A DNA stretch of 64,000 nucleotides, from the NCBI GenBank assembly GCA_045635745.1, contig JAZTWG010000031.1:1-64000 (forward strand), written 5' to 3'. This DNA is from SIG78 sp045635745. Lineage in GTDB: Bacteria; Verrucomicrobiota; Lentisphaeria; Victivallales; Victivallaceae. The notes below the pieces were generated by a model. The model had not been told where the DNA came from. It made no database searches and saw only the letters and a list, made by a program, of their open reading frames with translations. The first letter of the stretch is position 1. The number at the start of each line of letters is the position of its first letter. Shown here in pieces: positions 45,384 to 53,416 of this stretch. The position numbers and the translations under genes were made by a program.

Positions 45384-47014
45384 GGTTTTTTTCCTTGCAG
45401 AAGGATCATCGAAGGCAGCCCCGGCAGCTGGAATTTATCCATAAAAGCCCTGACTGCAGGATCGTTGAGCTTTTCTGCCCGGAAACGGAGCAGTCTGACA
45501 TCGGCTTGAGCCAAAGCGCTTTTACCGGGGTCGGACTCCAGAAGTTTATCCAGCTCCTTGCAGTTTTTACACCAGCTTGCCCAGCAGTCGATAAGTACAG
45601 TTTCGCCATTGGCGGCGGCTTTTTCCAACTGCGCGGCAAGATCGTTCACAGCGCGGGTTTGATCAAAAGCGCCACTGCGCAATGTCCAGCCGAGATAAGC
45701 GTAGTAGAGCGCCATCAGCACGATCACCACTCCAAACAGTTGTTTGACCCGCACCATCCACATTCCCGGGCGCGGCAGAAATGACATTCCGGCCCCCAGC
45801 AGCGGCCACGGCAATGCCATGGAAAGCCCCAGCGCAAAGGGCAGCGCCAACCCCCACATATTGCCTTCGCTGTAAAGTCTGGCTGCCAGCAGTATAACAG
45901 TTATCACCACCGGCGCTACGCAGGCTCCGGCGAGCAATGCGGCCGCTATGCCCAGACCGAAAGCGCTGATTTCCGGCGGCAGTTTCCGCGCCGGTTTTGC
46001 GCTGTTTTTGCGTTGAAACAGATTGCCGAGCCGCGACAGATCCAACTCGTAAACTCCGAACATTCCCAGCGCCAACAGCAGAAAAATCGCCGCTATAACG
46101 AAGTTGAACACGCTGGAACTGTTCAATTCTCCGAAGCGGCTGCCGGTCAATGCCGCCAGCACGCCCAGCACGCCGTAAGCCAGCGTGATTCCCAGACCGT
46201 ATGCCATTCCGCGCCGGAAGCCGCGGAATTTGCCCGCGGTGTCCGCATCGGCGCCGATAATGGCCAGATTGACCGGGATCATCGGCAGTACGCAAGGGGT
46301 CAGATTCAATCCCAATCCGCCCAGAAAAACCAGCAGCAGTATGGCCCAGAGACCCATTGGCGGAGTGCTGCCGTTATCTGAAGAACCGATTCCGCCCGCG
46401 GCAGGAGAGGTTGGGGTATTCAGGAATTTGGCCAGTTCAGCGGCATTTTCCGGCACACCGGAAAATTTGCCGCGGAAAGTAAATTTACTTAAGACTGAAG
46501 CAAGTTTTGACGGCATATTGTCGGCAAGTGACGGAGGATTTGACGGGTCACTTGAGCTTGATAACGGTGCTTTTTCGGCAAGTGACGGAAGATTTGACGG
46601 ATCACTGGAAGTGCTTTTGCCCTTTTTCCACACCGTGATCGTTTCGGGCATCAGGCACATTTCTCCCACGCACCCCTGGTAATCCACGATTATTTCCGAC
46701 GGCATGGACTGCGCGAACATCACCCAGCGGCAGATGCCCGCCGGATAGATCAGATCGCCATCTTTGCCGGAAACCGCGGGCGGCGCTTTGATCGTTTGAA
46801 TGTTGCCGCTGTCGAATTTTACCTGTACGCGTACAGCTTCGCTGGCAAGATAGCTTTTTTCGGCAATGCGGCACTCCACCCGGATCTTCCAGCGGCGGTT
46901 CTTGAGTTCACTGACTTGAGCCGACCAGTTGAAAGCATTGTTACTGTTTTCCCGGGCCGTCAGCGGCAGCAGAGTCAGCACTCCGGCAAAGAGAATTAAA
47001 AAAACTTTGTTCAT
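45380..47014 (-). CDS. dsbD: Thiol:disulfide interchange protein DsbD
   Basis: Passes electrons from the cytoplasm to periplasmic thiol proteins. 544 aa: signal peptide, N-terminal DsbD-alpha domain with redox Cys C115/C120 (QGCVGEMC), eight membrane segments with C241 (TPCVLP) and C365 (GACVAP), and a C-terminal thioredoxin domain with CKNC (482-485). The thioredoxin domain stops about 15-20 residues early, after GLPSMILLQGKKP, where the next gene starts. A linker (136-166) has SSDPSNLPSLAEK and SSDPSNPPSLADN as repeats, encoded by TGACGG-type DNA. Confidence 0.9.
   Translation of the reverse strand: MNKVFLILFAGVLTLLPLTARENSNNAFNWSAQVSELKNRRWKIRVECRIAEKSYLASEAVRVQVKFDSGNIQTIKAPPAVSGKDGDLIYPAGICRWVMFAQSMPSEIIVDYQGCVGEMCLMPETITVWKKGKSTSSDPSNLPSLAEKAPLSSSSDPSNPPSLADNMPSKLASVLSKFTFRGKFSGVPENAAELAKFLNTPTSPAAGGIGSSDNGSTPPMGLWAILLLVFLGGLGLNLTPCVLPMIPVNLAIIGADADTAGKFRGFRRGMAYGLGITLAYGVLGVLAALTGSRFGELNSSSVFNFVIAAIFLLLALGMFGVYELDLSRLGNLFQRKNSAKPARKLPPEISAFGLGIAAALLAGACVAPVVITVILLAARLYSEGNMWGLALPFALGLSMALPWPLLGAGMSFLPRPGMWMVRVKQLFGVVIVLMALYYAYLGWTLRSGAFDQTRAVNDLAAQLEKAAANGETVLIDCWASWCKNCKELDKLLESDPGKSALAQADVRLLRFRAEKLNDPAVRAFMDKFQLPGLPSMILLQGKKP
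46514..46606 (-). repeat. Tandem TGACGG-type repeat in the dsbD linker
   Basis: Read on the plus strand, GCAAGTGACGGAGGATTTGA and GCAAGTGACGGAAGATTTGA begin two imperfect copies about 65 nt apart. The intergenic copy at 32.3 kb reads GCAAAGTGACGGATGTTTGA. The repeats encode the duplicated SSDPSNxPSLA segment. Confidence 0.75.
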
Positions 47015-47503
47015 TTATTTTTTCAGCTGCTTGAAATTTTTAAGGAAATCACTTGGATTTTTCGCTTCGGTATTGGAGAATTTTTCCAAAGTTTTTCCGG
47101 TACTGTCAAGCAAATAGACCGTGGGATAAATGTATGTGTTCCCCGATTTTTCCGGCGGATATTTCTGCCATACGGCGGGCATTTTTTTGCCCATCTTCTG
47201 CAATTTCTGATAATCGGTTTTCACCAAAACAAGATTTTTGGCGTATCTGCCGAAGTTCTTATGGCCGAAAACCGCTTTTTCCATGTTCTGGGCTTCGGTC
47301 GAAGGTTTGGTGGCATTCAGCACCAGCAGAATCAGCTTTTTGGATTTTTTGGCTTCGGCGAAAGCTTTGTTGATATCGTTCTGCCACTGGACGGTGATTT
47401 TTTTAGTTTTCTTTTTGGCCTTTTTCTTGCTTTTGGCGGCGGCGGCTTCGAATGCGCTGAAAAGGCACAAAACAGCCAGAACGGTCATTAAAAATTTCTT
47501 CAT
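47015..47503 (-). CDS. Exported thioredoxin-fold protein without CxxC
   Basis: 162 aa. Signal peptide (about 1-22), then a Lys-rich stretch (KSKKKAKKKTKK), then a thioredoxin-like domain with LVLNATKPSTEAQNMEKAVF and YIYPTVYLLDSTGKTLEKF. The active-site place reads ATKPST, with no cysteine, so it cannot be an ordinary oxidoreductase. The cis-Pro before the strand (YPTV) remains. Its stop touches the dsbD start, so it likely works with DsbD, perhaps as a chaperone-like or docking partner. Confidence 0.7.
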   Translation of the reverse strand: MKKFLMTVLAVLCLFSAFEAAAAKSKKKAKKKTKKITVQWQNDINKAFAEAKKSKKLILLVLNATKPSTEAQNMEKAVFGHKNFGRYAKNLVLVKTDYQKLQKMGKKMPAVWQKYPPEKSGNTYIYPTVYLLDSTGKTLEKFSNTEAKNPSDFLKNFKQLKK

Positions 47504-47538
47504 GCCGGATTATTCCCTTTTACTTTAAATTATATGTA

Positions 47539-47772
47539 TTAACGTTTACGGTAAAAACAGATCGAATTGCAGCGCGGACAGCGCGTTACATTGGTGTTTT
47601 CCGGCGCAATAAAACTCACATGGCAGCCCGGACAGTTCAGCACCCGCCGCGAACTGCTTTCCCAGCTGTATGCCCGGTTGCGCCATAATTCCCGTGCCCA
47701 GAGTATGGCAATGGTCACCAGACAGAGCAATACATAAAAAAATATTCCGTCAGCAAAAGTCAGATTTATCAC
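47539..47772 (-). CDS. Small membrane-anchored zinc-ribbon protein
   Basis: 77 aa. One membrane segment (about 10-27), then LNCPGCHVSF and TRCPRCNSICF, two CxxC pairs that make a zinc ribbon. Zinc knuckle faces the cytoplasm if the N terminus is outside. Overlaps the TonB-like gene by 4 nt. Role unknown; perhaps a binding or regulatory partner of the ExbBD unit. Confidence 0.7.
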   Translation of the reverse strand: MINLTFADGIFFYVLLCLVTIAILWARELWRNRAYSWESSSRRVLNCPGCHVSFIAPENTNVTRCPRCNSICFYRKR

Positions 47773-48542
47773 TTTCCGCTTTCCTTTGAGTTGTCAGCGG
47801 GCATATTATGCCAGTTGAATGTTATTTTATACACATTGCCAACGGCAGCCCGGGCCAGATAATTTGCCGCGTTCTGCAATGCTATTTTGTCCAACCGGCT
47901 ATTGCCGGAACTTTGCGCTATATTCATGCGGTGCTCCATGCCGGCGATTCGCGGCGGCGCTACCGATATTACGGTGGAAACAAGATTACTTTTTTCTGCC
48001 GCCTGGAGCGCTTTAAGCAATACAAATGCTTCTGACAGATATCGGCTCCCGCCGGCCAAAGGCTGCCGGTTGACCGAAATTACCACTCCGGCAGGCGATT
48101 TGCTGTTTTGAAGATTGCTTTGCAGATGAAATGTCTGATCGGGCAGCAGATTCACCTGAACCGGTGCAAATTTTATTTCTTCATTTTTTACTTCTGTGCG
48201 GCGGGGGGCGCTCAAGTGCGGCAGACTTGGCAGATCTTCGACCGTATTGCGCGGCATTTGCTGCTCCATGATTTTGCTGAAGCTGTTGTTTTTACCCGGT
48301 GCCAGCAGCAATGCCGGATCGTGGTGCTGCAACCATTCCGCCAGCGCACGGTTTGCCGGGTCGTTGAGCTCGATACGCCCCACCCGGGGCAGATCGCCCT
48401 GCGCCAGTTCACTCTGAACAGGACTGGTGCGGAAAAGCACCAGCAGCAGCAGATGCATCAGTATGGCCAGCAGCAGCGCGTGCCAGAATTTTCCGGTTCG
48501 CGCTGTCGGCACAGATTTGATTTTCATATCTTCAGGCTTCAT
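47769..48542 (-). CDS. TonB/TolA-like membrane protein
   Basis: 257 aa. A single N-terminal membrane segment (about 20-38, LLLAILMHLLLLVLF) leads to a long periplasmic, low-similarity stretch. No Pro-Glu/Pro-Lys repeat typical of TonB is seen. Its position directly after exbD fits a subunit that receives energy from ExbB/ExbD. A usual TonB C-terminal domain is not recognised, so the partner is unknown. Confidence 0.55.
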   Translation of the reverse strand: MKPEDMKIKSVPTARTGKFWHALLLAILMHLLLLVLFRTSPVQSELAQGDLPRVGRIELNDPANRALAEWLQHHDPALLLAPGKNNSFSKIMEQQMPRNTVEDLPSLPHLSAPRRTEVKNEEIKFAPVQVNLLPDQTFHLQSNLQNSKSPAGVVISVNRQPLAGGSRYLSEAFVLLKALQAAEKSNLVSTVISVAPPRIAGMEHRMNIAQSSGNSRLDKIALQNAANYLARAAVGNVYKITFNWHNMPADNSKESGK

Positions 48543-48562
48543 ACTCTTCCGGTTGAAAAAAA

Positions 48563-49045
48563 TTATTCGCTTGGCGTACTGAATGCCCCGCTGTTGCGCT
48601 GACCGGGGGTGGGCGCCTGCCCGGTGGCCAGAAAGGTTGAAAGTCCGAACCGGCCGGCAATGGTCATCACTTCGGTCAGCGCCGCATGAGAGGTATTGGC
48701 ATCGGCGCGTACAATGACCATTTTCATATCGCTTTTGCCGCGAACTGCGGAGAGTTCTTCGGCCAGCGCATCCATGGTCAGGGGTTTGTCGTTAAAGTAA
48801 ATCTGCACTCTGCCGTCGGGCGCGGTAGCCATGGTGATGATGAAGCGCTCAAGACCGGCCCGCATCTGACCGGCATTGACTTGCGGCAGAGACACTTCCA
48901 CTCCGGAAAGTTGCACGAAGGGCAATGAGAGCACCAGAAAGATCAGCAGCAGGAAAAATACATCCAGAAATGGTGTGCAGTCCGGCCGCCCCATGAATGC
49001 TTTGCAGTTGGGCGCGTATTTGCGCTGATAATATTTTTTTATCAT
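48563..49045 (-). CDS. exbD: ExbD/TolR biopolymer transport protein
   Basis: 160 aa. CTPFLDVFFLLLIFLVL is the single membrane helix with the proton-relay Asp; the periplasmic domain follows (FNDKPLTMDALAEELSAV, VIVRADANTSHAALTEVM). Works with ExbB to turn proton flow into force on a TonB-like partner. 26 nt after exbB. Confidence 0.9.
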   Translation of the reverse strand: MIKKYYQRKYAPNCKAFMGRPDCTPFLDVFFLLLIFLVLSLPFVQLSGVEVSLPQVNAGQMRAGLERFIITMATAPDGRVQIYFNDKPLTMDALAEELSAVRGKSDMKMVIVRADANTSHAALTEVMTIAGRFGLSTFLATGQAPTPGQRNSGAFSTPSE

Positions 49046-49071
49046 ATCTATCCAGCCTTTCGGGAAGGGGC

Positions 49072-49716
49072 TTATTCTGCGGCAGATTGATCTGTTTCCT
49101 GTTCGTGGCGTTCAAAAAACGCCACGATTTCCGAGGCGGCTTTTTCAATATCCAGCGTAATGGCGTTGAGGCGTCCGTGCAGATAATTATAAGATGCATA
49201 GCAGAAGATCGCCACCGCCAGGCCCGAGGCGGTGGTTATCAGCGCCAGATTTACTGCCGAAGCAAGTTCTTTTACCGATAAATATACGCTGGCGGTGGCA
49301 TTCACCGCCTGAAAGGCTTCCATCAATCCCAGCACCGTGCCCAGCAGCCCCAGCAGCGGCGCAATATAGCCGATGGTGCCGAGGATGTTCAAATGCCGTT
49401 CCAGCCGGGCAACTTCGTCCAGACACGCGCTTTCGATGGCGCTTTCCAGATTACGGTCGCCGCGCTGGCGCGCAAGAATCGCCGCATTGAGTACTGCCGG
49501 TACCGGACCGGGGGTATTGTCGCACAGCGTGATTGCTTCCACATAGCCGTCGCGGCGCAGCACGTTGAACAAACCGGTGATAAGTTCGCCCACATTGATC
49601 TGTTCGCTGTGGAACTGAAACCATTTTTCAAAAAATATAAACATTGCCGTAACACTGGCAAAAAGTATCAGCCACATCACCGGGCCGCCATCGGTCATCA
49701 TTTTCATAAAAAGCAT
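49072..49716 (-). CDS. exbB: ExbB/TolQ/MotA proton channel
   Basis: 214 aa from the ATG at 49716, which has GGGAGG seven bases upstream (a start 15 nt earlier lacks one). Membrane segment about 13-30, then the conserved ERHLNILGTIGYIAPLLGLLGTVLGLMEAF and LALITTASGLAVAIFCYASYN. The Thr and Glu residues of the ion path are present. First of the exbB-exbD-tonB-like set. Confidence 0.92.
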   Translation of the reverse strand: MLFMKMMTDGGPVMWLILFASVTAMFIFFEKWFQFHSEQINVGELITGLFNVLRRDGYVEAITLCDNTPGPVPAVLNAAILARQRGDRNLESAIESACLDEVARLERHLNILGTIGYIAPLLGLLGTVLGLMEAFQAVNATASVYLSVKELASAVNLALITTASGLAVAIFCYASYNYLHGRLNAITLDIEKAASEIVAFFERHEQETDQSAAE

Positions 49717-49737
49717 GGTATTTCCTCCCAAAAACGG

Positions 49738-52308
49738 TTAATTTCTGCTTTGCGGCTGTACTGCGCGTACTGCCTCGAGCTGTTGATCTGTATTTTCTCC
49801 GGGCAGCTCCAGCTGCCGGGTAACTTTCAGCAATCGCTGTGCTTCGTTTTTCAGTGCTTCGGCCTGATCCGGGGTGGGGGCCTCGCGGATCGCCAGAGTC
49901 AGGAGTTTGAGCGCCGAATCCAGCGCCCGGATGCACCAGACTTGCGGATATGCGCGTTTTTCCCGATGGGCAAGCACCGCCTGATAGATGATCTGGCGGT
50001 ATTGGCGCAAAGCTCCGGCACTGTCGTTGGATTCTTCCAGACAGCGGCCCAGCTTGTACATACTCTGGTAGGCAAAATCACTCGGCAGATCCTGCGCTTT
50101 GAGCAGATTTTCGTAGCCTTCGCGCGCCTGCCGCAGAAACTCTTCTTTGCGGCTGCTTATATAAAGTGAGTAAGCAGCATCTGCCGCTCTGCCGGCGCAA
50201 CCGCAGCTGAAAACTCCGGTGGAACGTTCTTTAGCCTGTTGGAATGCGGTCAGTGCTGCGGCGTAATCCCCCGCCTTGAAGCGCATATCGCCCAGCATGA
50301 AAAAGACCCGGTGGGCAATGGCGTGGTCGGGATATTTTTTCAAAAAATCTTCCACTGCTGCAAGTTTTTTTGCATCATCGCCGGTGGCATCGCAAAGCAC
50401 TGCCCGGTCGTAGAGCAGCTCCGGCATCAGTTCCGGGTGCGATGTTTTATAGCGCTGTTCGAGCTGTTCAAGCTGTTTTTCCGCCAGAAGCCATTGCTTG
50501 TTTTCGCGCTGAAAATCCGCCATCCGGAACATACCGGCAATGGTGAATTTACTGTCGGGGTATTTGCCGGAAAGCTCTTCCTGTATCGCTCCGGCATCGG
50601 CTTGATCGCCTTGGGCAAGGCGGATATTCAGGGCGTTGTAGAGTGCGTTGGCGGCCTTTTCGCCGGGATAACGCGCGGCATATTCTTTGAGCAATTTCAC
50701 GCGGTCGAGCTTATCGCTTTTCTGCGCCAGTCTGGCGGCGCGGAAGAGGGCTTCTTCGCTTTCGGCGCTGTCGGGGTAACTCTGCGTGAAAGCGGTGAAT
50801 TTTTTTACGGCGCTTTCCACATCCAGCAGTTCTTCGGCCAGCAGCGCATCCAGATATACTGCCTGCCGCCGGAGTACTTTATCCTGACTTTGCAAGGCCG
50901 GAGCAAGTTCTTCGCCGGCGCGCTTGAACTCTTTGAGCATATAGAGCGATTGAGCAAGGAAGATCTGCGATTTTGCCGCATTATTGCCGCTTTGGGCAGG
51001 TACTGCAAACTCTTTGGCCGCATCGCTGTAACGGCCCAGCTGGTAAAGGTATTCGCCGAATTCGTGATGGAGGGCATTTTTCATAGCCTGATCAGCGGTA
51101 TTTTTTATGGCAAACTCAAACATGGCCGAGGCATCCTGCACTTTGGCCTGCTGCTGATAGAGCCGCGCCAATGTACGTGCCGCATCCAGGCGGTCGGCAA
51201 TGGGGGCTTGAGCATTGCTGTAAAGTTGGCGCAGCACTTTGATGGCTTCGTCTTTTTTGCCCAGCTGTATGTAGATATCGCCGATGATCGACTGGATCTC
51301 GCTCCAGGCCGGGAGATCCGGCACAAGTTTCTGGTAATCCAGCGCATCTTTCAGCGCATCCTGCCAGAATTTTCCGGCGATCTCCAGCTGAATGACCGCC
51401 TGCAGCGCAGTTTTCTTGAATGCTCCTTCGGCAAATTTATATGCCAGACGGGCATATTTCACCGCACGGAGTGCATCGTCGCTGGCTTCGCCGGCGATCG
51501 TGTAGGCAATTCTGGCCAGCAGCGGATCCGGCGGCACGGCCTTTTCAAGTTTTTTTGTCAATTCAGCTTCGATCGCGCTGCTTTGGCCGTCATGGCAGGC
51601 GATCAGCCACGAGAGTTTCTGCAGCCGGGAGCTGAACTCTTTCCGGGTGGCGGGAGGAATATTTTTCAGCAGAAGCTCATAAGTCTGCTTGGCTCCGGCA
51701 AGGTCATCGCCGGCCAGCGAGAGAAAAATCAACCCTTCCAACGCTTTGAATTGCCACAAAGCATCGTCTGCGGCAATCGCTGCCAGATCGGTGTAGCTTT
51801 TCTGTGCTTCGGCATAATTGCCGGAGCGGCTCAAAGCTTTTCCCAGCAGTTCCAGAGCTTTGTAGCATTGTTTATCGCCCACAGTCAGGCGGCTGGAGAG
51901 GGTGCGGAAAATATTTACTGCTTCGGCAAACTTGTTGTCGTGCAGCAGGATCCTGCCCTGCATGAGTTTGAGTGTATTGCTGTCGGCAAACTCTTTCCGG
52001 CAGCGTTCCAGCAATTTTTCCGCTTCGTCGCGGCGGTGACCGGTCAGCAGACTTTCCAGCCACAGATCGGCGGCCTGTTCGCGCAAATGGCGCTTTCCGG
52101 AGCCTTCAAACGCCTGCCGGAAAAAATCTGCCGCAGTTGCCGGATCATCATTTTCCAGCGCCAGCTCGCCCAGCCGCAGATGGCGGTTCCAGGTGTCGCT
52201 GTTGCCGGCAAACATAAATGCATCGGCAATGGCATGTACTGCCAGACAGCTGAAAAGCAGCAGTATTATCCCCGGCAGTTTATATGCGGCAAGTCGTTTC
52301 ATTTTCAA
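49738..52308 (-). CDS. Exported TPR-repeat protein
   Basis: 856 aa with a signal-like N terminus (about 8-28) and TPR helices through almost the entire chain; about 15-20 repeats by eye, for example VNIFRTLSSRLTVGDKQCYKALELLGKALSRSGNYAEAQKSY shows the pattern. Proteins of this sort in front of ExbB/ExbD (YbgF-like) scaffold periplasmic or outer-membrane partners. TTG at 52308 has GGAG at a spacing of 6; an ATG 6 nt later lies too far from it. It starts 14 nt after recA. Confidence 0.75.
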   Translation of the reverse strand: MKMKRLAAYKLPGIILLLFSCLAVHAIADAFMFAGNSDTWNRHLRLGELALENDDPATAADFFRQAFEGSGKRHLREQAADLWLESLLTGHRRDEAEKLLERCRKEFADSNTLKLMQGRILLHDNKFAEAVNIFRTLSSRLTVGDKQCYKALELLGKALSRSGNYAEAQKSYTDLAAIAADDALWQFKALEGLIFLSLAGDDLAGAKQTYELLLKNIPPATRKEFSSRLQKLSWLIACHDGQSSAIEAELTKKLEKAVPPDPLLARIAYTIAGEASDDALRAVKYARLAYKFAEGAFKKTALQAVIQLEIAGKFWQDALKDALDYQKLVPDLPAWSEIQSIIGDIYIQLGKKDEAIKVLRQLYSNAQAPIADRLDAARTLARLYQQQAKVQDASAMFEFAIKNTADQAMKNALHHEFGEYLYQLGRYSDAAKEFAVPAQSGNNAAKSQIFLAQSLYMLKEFKRAGEELAPALQSQDKVLRRQAVYLDALLAEELLDVESAVKKFTAFTQSYPDSAESEEALFRAARLAQKSDKLDRVKLLKEYAARYPGEKAANALYNALNIRLAQGDQADAGAIQEELSGKYPDSKFTIAGMFRMADFQRENKQWLLAEKQLEQLEQRYKTSHPELMPELLYDRAVLCDATGDDAKKLAAVEDFLKKYPDHAIAHRVFFMLGDMRFKAGDYAAALTAFQQAKERSTGVFSCGCAGRAADAAYSLYISSRKEEFLRQAREGYENLLKAQDLPSDFAYQSMYKLGRCLEESNDSAGALRQYRQIIYQAVLAHREKRAYPQVWCIRALDSALKLLTLAIREAPTPDQAEALKNEAQRLLKVTRQLELPGENTDQQLEAVRAVQPQSRN

Positions 52309-52322
52309 CTTTTGCTCCGGAA

Positions 52323-53393
52323 TTATTCAGTTTTTCCGGCAGGGTCGGCTTCCACGGCGGCTTTGCCGGAGAGTTTTTCGCGGACTTTGTCGGTGATTTT
52401 TGCAGCGAGTTCGGCATTGCCTTCCAGAATAGCTTTGGTCTGTTCCCGGCCCTGACCGAGCTGTTCGCCTTCAAAACTGAACCAGCTGCCGCGTTTTTCC
52501 AATATGCCCAGTTCGGTGGCCACATCCATGATCGAACCGATGCGACTGATGCCTTCGGAGTAGTTGATATCGAATTCTGCAATGCGGAAGGGCGGCGCCA
52601 TCTTGTTTTTGATGACTTTAACGCGGGTACGGTTGCCCGTAACGTTGCCGGACGCATCTTTGATGGCGGTGACCTTTCTTATATCCATACGGATCGACGC
52701 GTAGAATTTCAATGCGTTGCCGCCGGTGGTGGTTTCGGGATTGCCGTAGACCACGCCGATCTTTTCGCGGATCTGGTTGGTAAAGATAACACAGGTTTTG
52801 CCGCGGTTGGCCGCACCGGTGATTTTACGCAGGGCCTGACTCATCAAACGCGCCTGCAAACCCATGTGCGAATCGCCCATCTGACCTTCGAGTTCAGCTT
52901 TGGGTACCAGCGCCGCCACCGAGTCAACCACCAGCACATCAATGGCGCCGCTGCGGATCAGGGCATCGGCGATATTGAGCGCATCTTCGCCGCTGTCGGG
53001 CTGGCTGATGAGCAAGTCAGCAGTATTCACACCGATCTTGGCGGCGTAAACCGGGTCGATGGCGTGTTCGGCGTCGACGATGGCGCACTTGCCGCCGGCT
53101 TTCTGCGCGTTGGCGATCACATGCAGACAGACCGTGGTCTTACCGGAGGATTCCGGCCCGAAGATTTCCACGATGCGCCCTTTGGGCAGACCGCCGATAC
53201 CCAGCGCCAGGTCAAGACTCAATGCTCCGGTGCTGATAACCTGCACATCGCCGGCGTAGTTGGTGGAATCGCCCAGGCGCATGATGGAGCCTTTGCCGAA
53301 CTCCTTTTCGATCTGCGCGATGGTTATTTCAAGATTTTTATTGCGTTCGGCTTCGCCGATATTATCATTTGCGGGGGCACTTTTCACGGCCAT
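52323..53393 (-). CDS. recA: Recombinase RecA
   Basis: 356 aa DNA-dependent ATPase for homologous recombination and SOS induction. Walker A GPESSGKT (79-86), DSVAALVPKAELEGQMGD, and the L2 loop with NQIREKIGVVYGNPETTTGG are typical. GAGGTG precedes the ATG. It lies 23 nt after gyrB and before the TPR gene. No LexA box is apparent in the short gap, so it is likely read from the gyrB promoter, unusual for recA. Confidence 0.97.
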   Translation of the reverse strand: MAVKSAPANDNIGEAERNKNLEITIAQIEKEFGKGSIMRLGDSTNYAGDVQVISTGALSLDLALGIGGLPKGRIVEIFGPESSGKTTVCLHVIANAQKAGGKCAIVDAEHAIDPVYAAKIGVNTADLLISQPDSGEDALNIADALIRSGAIDVLVVDSVAALVPKAELEGQMGDSHMGLQARLMSQALRKITGAANRGKTCVIFTNQIREKIGVVYGNPETTTGGNALKFYASIRMDIRKVTAIKDASGNVTGNRTRVKVIKNKMAPPFRIAEFDINYSEGISRIGSIMDVATELGILEKRGSWFSFEGEQLGQGREQTKAILEGNAELAAKITDKVREKLSGKAAVEADPAGKTE

Positions 53394-53416
53394 AAAATCA
53401 CCTCATAAATCAATCG

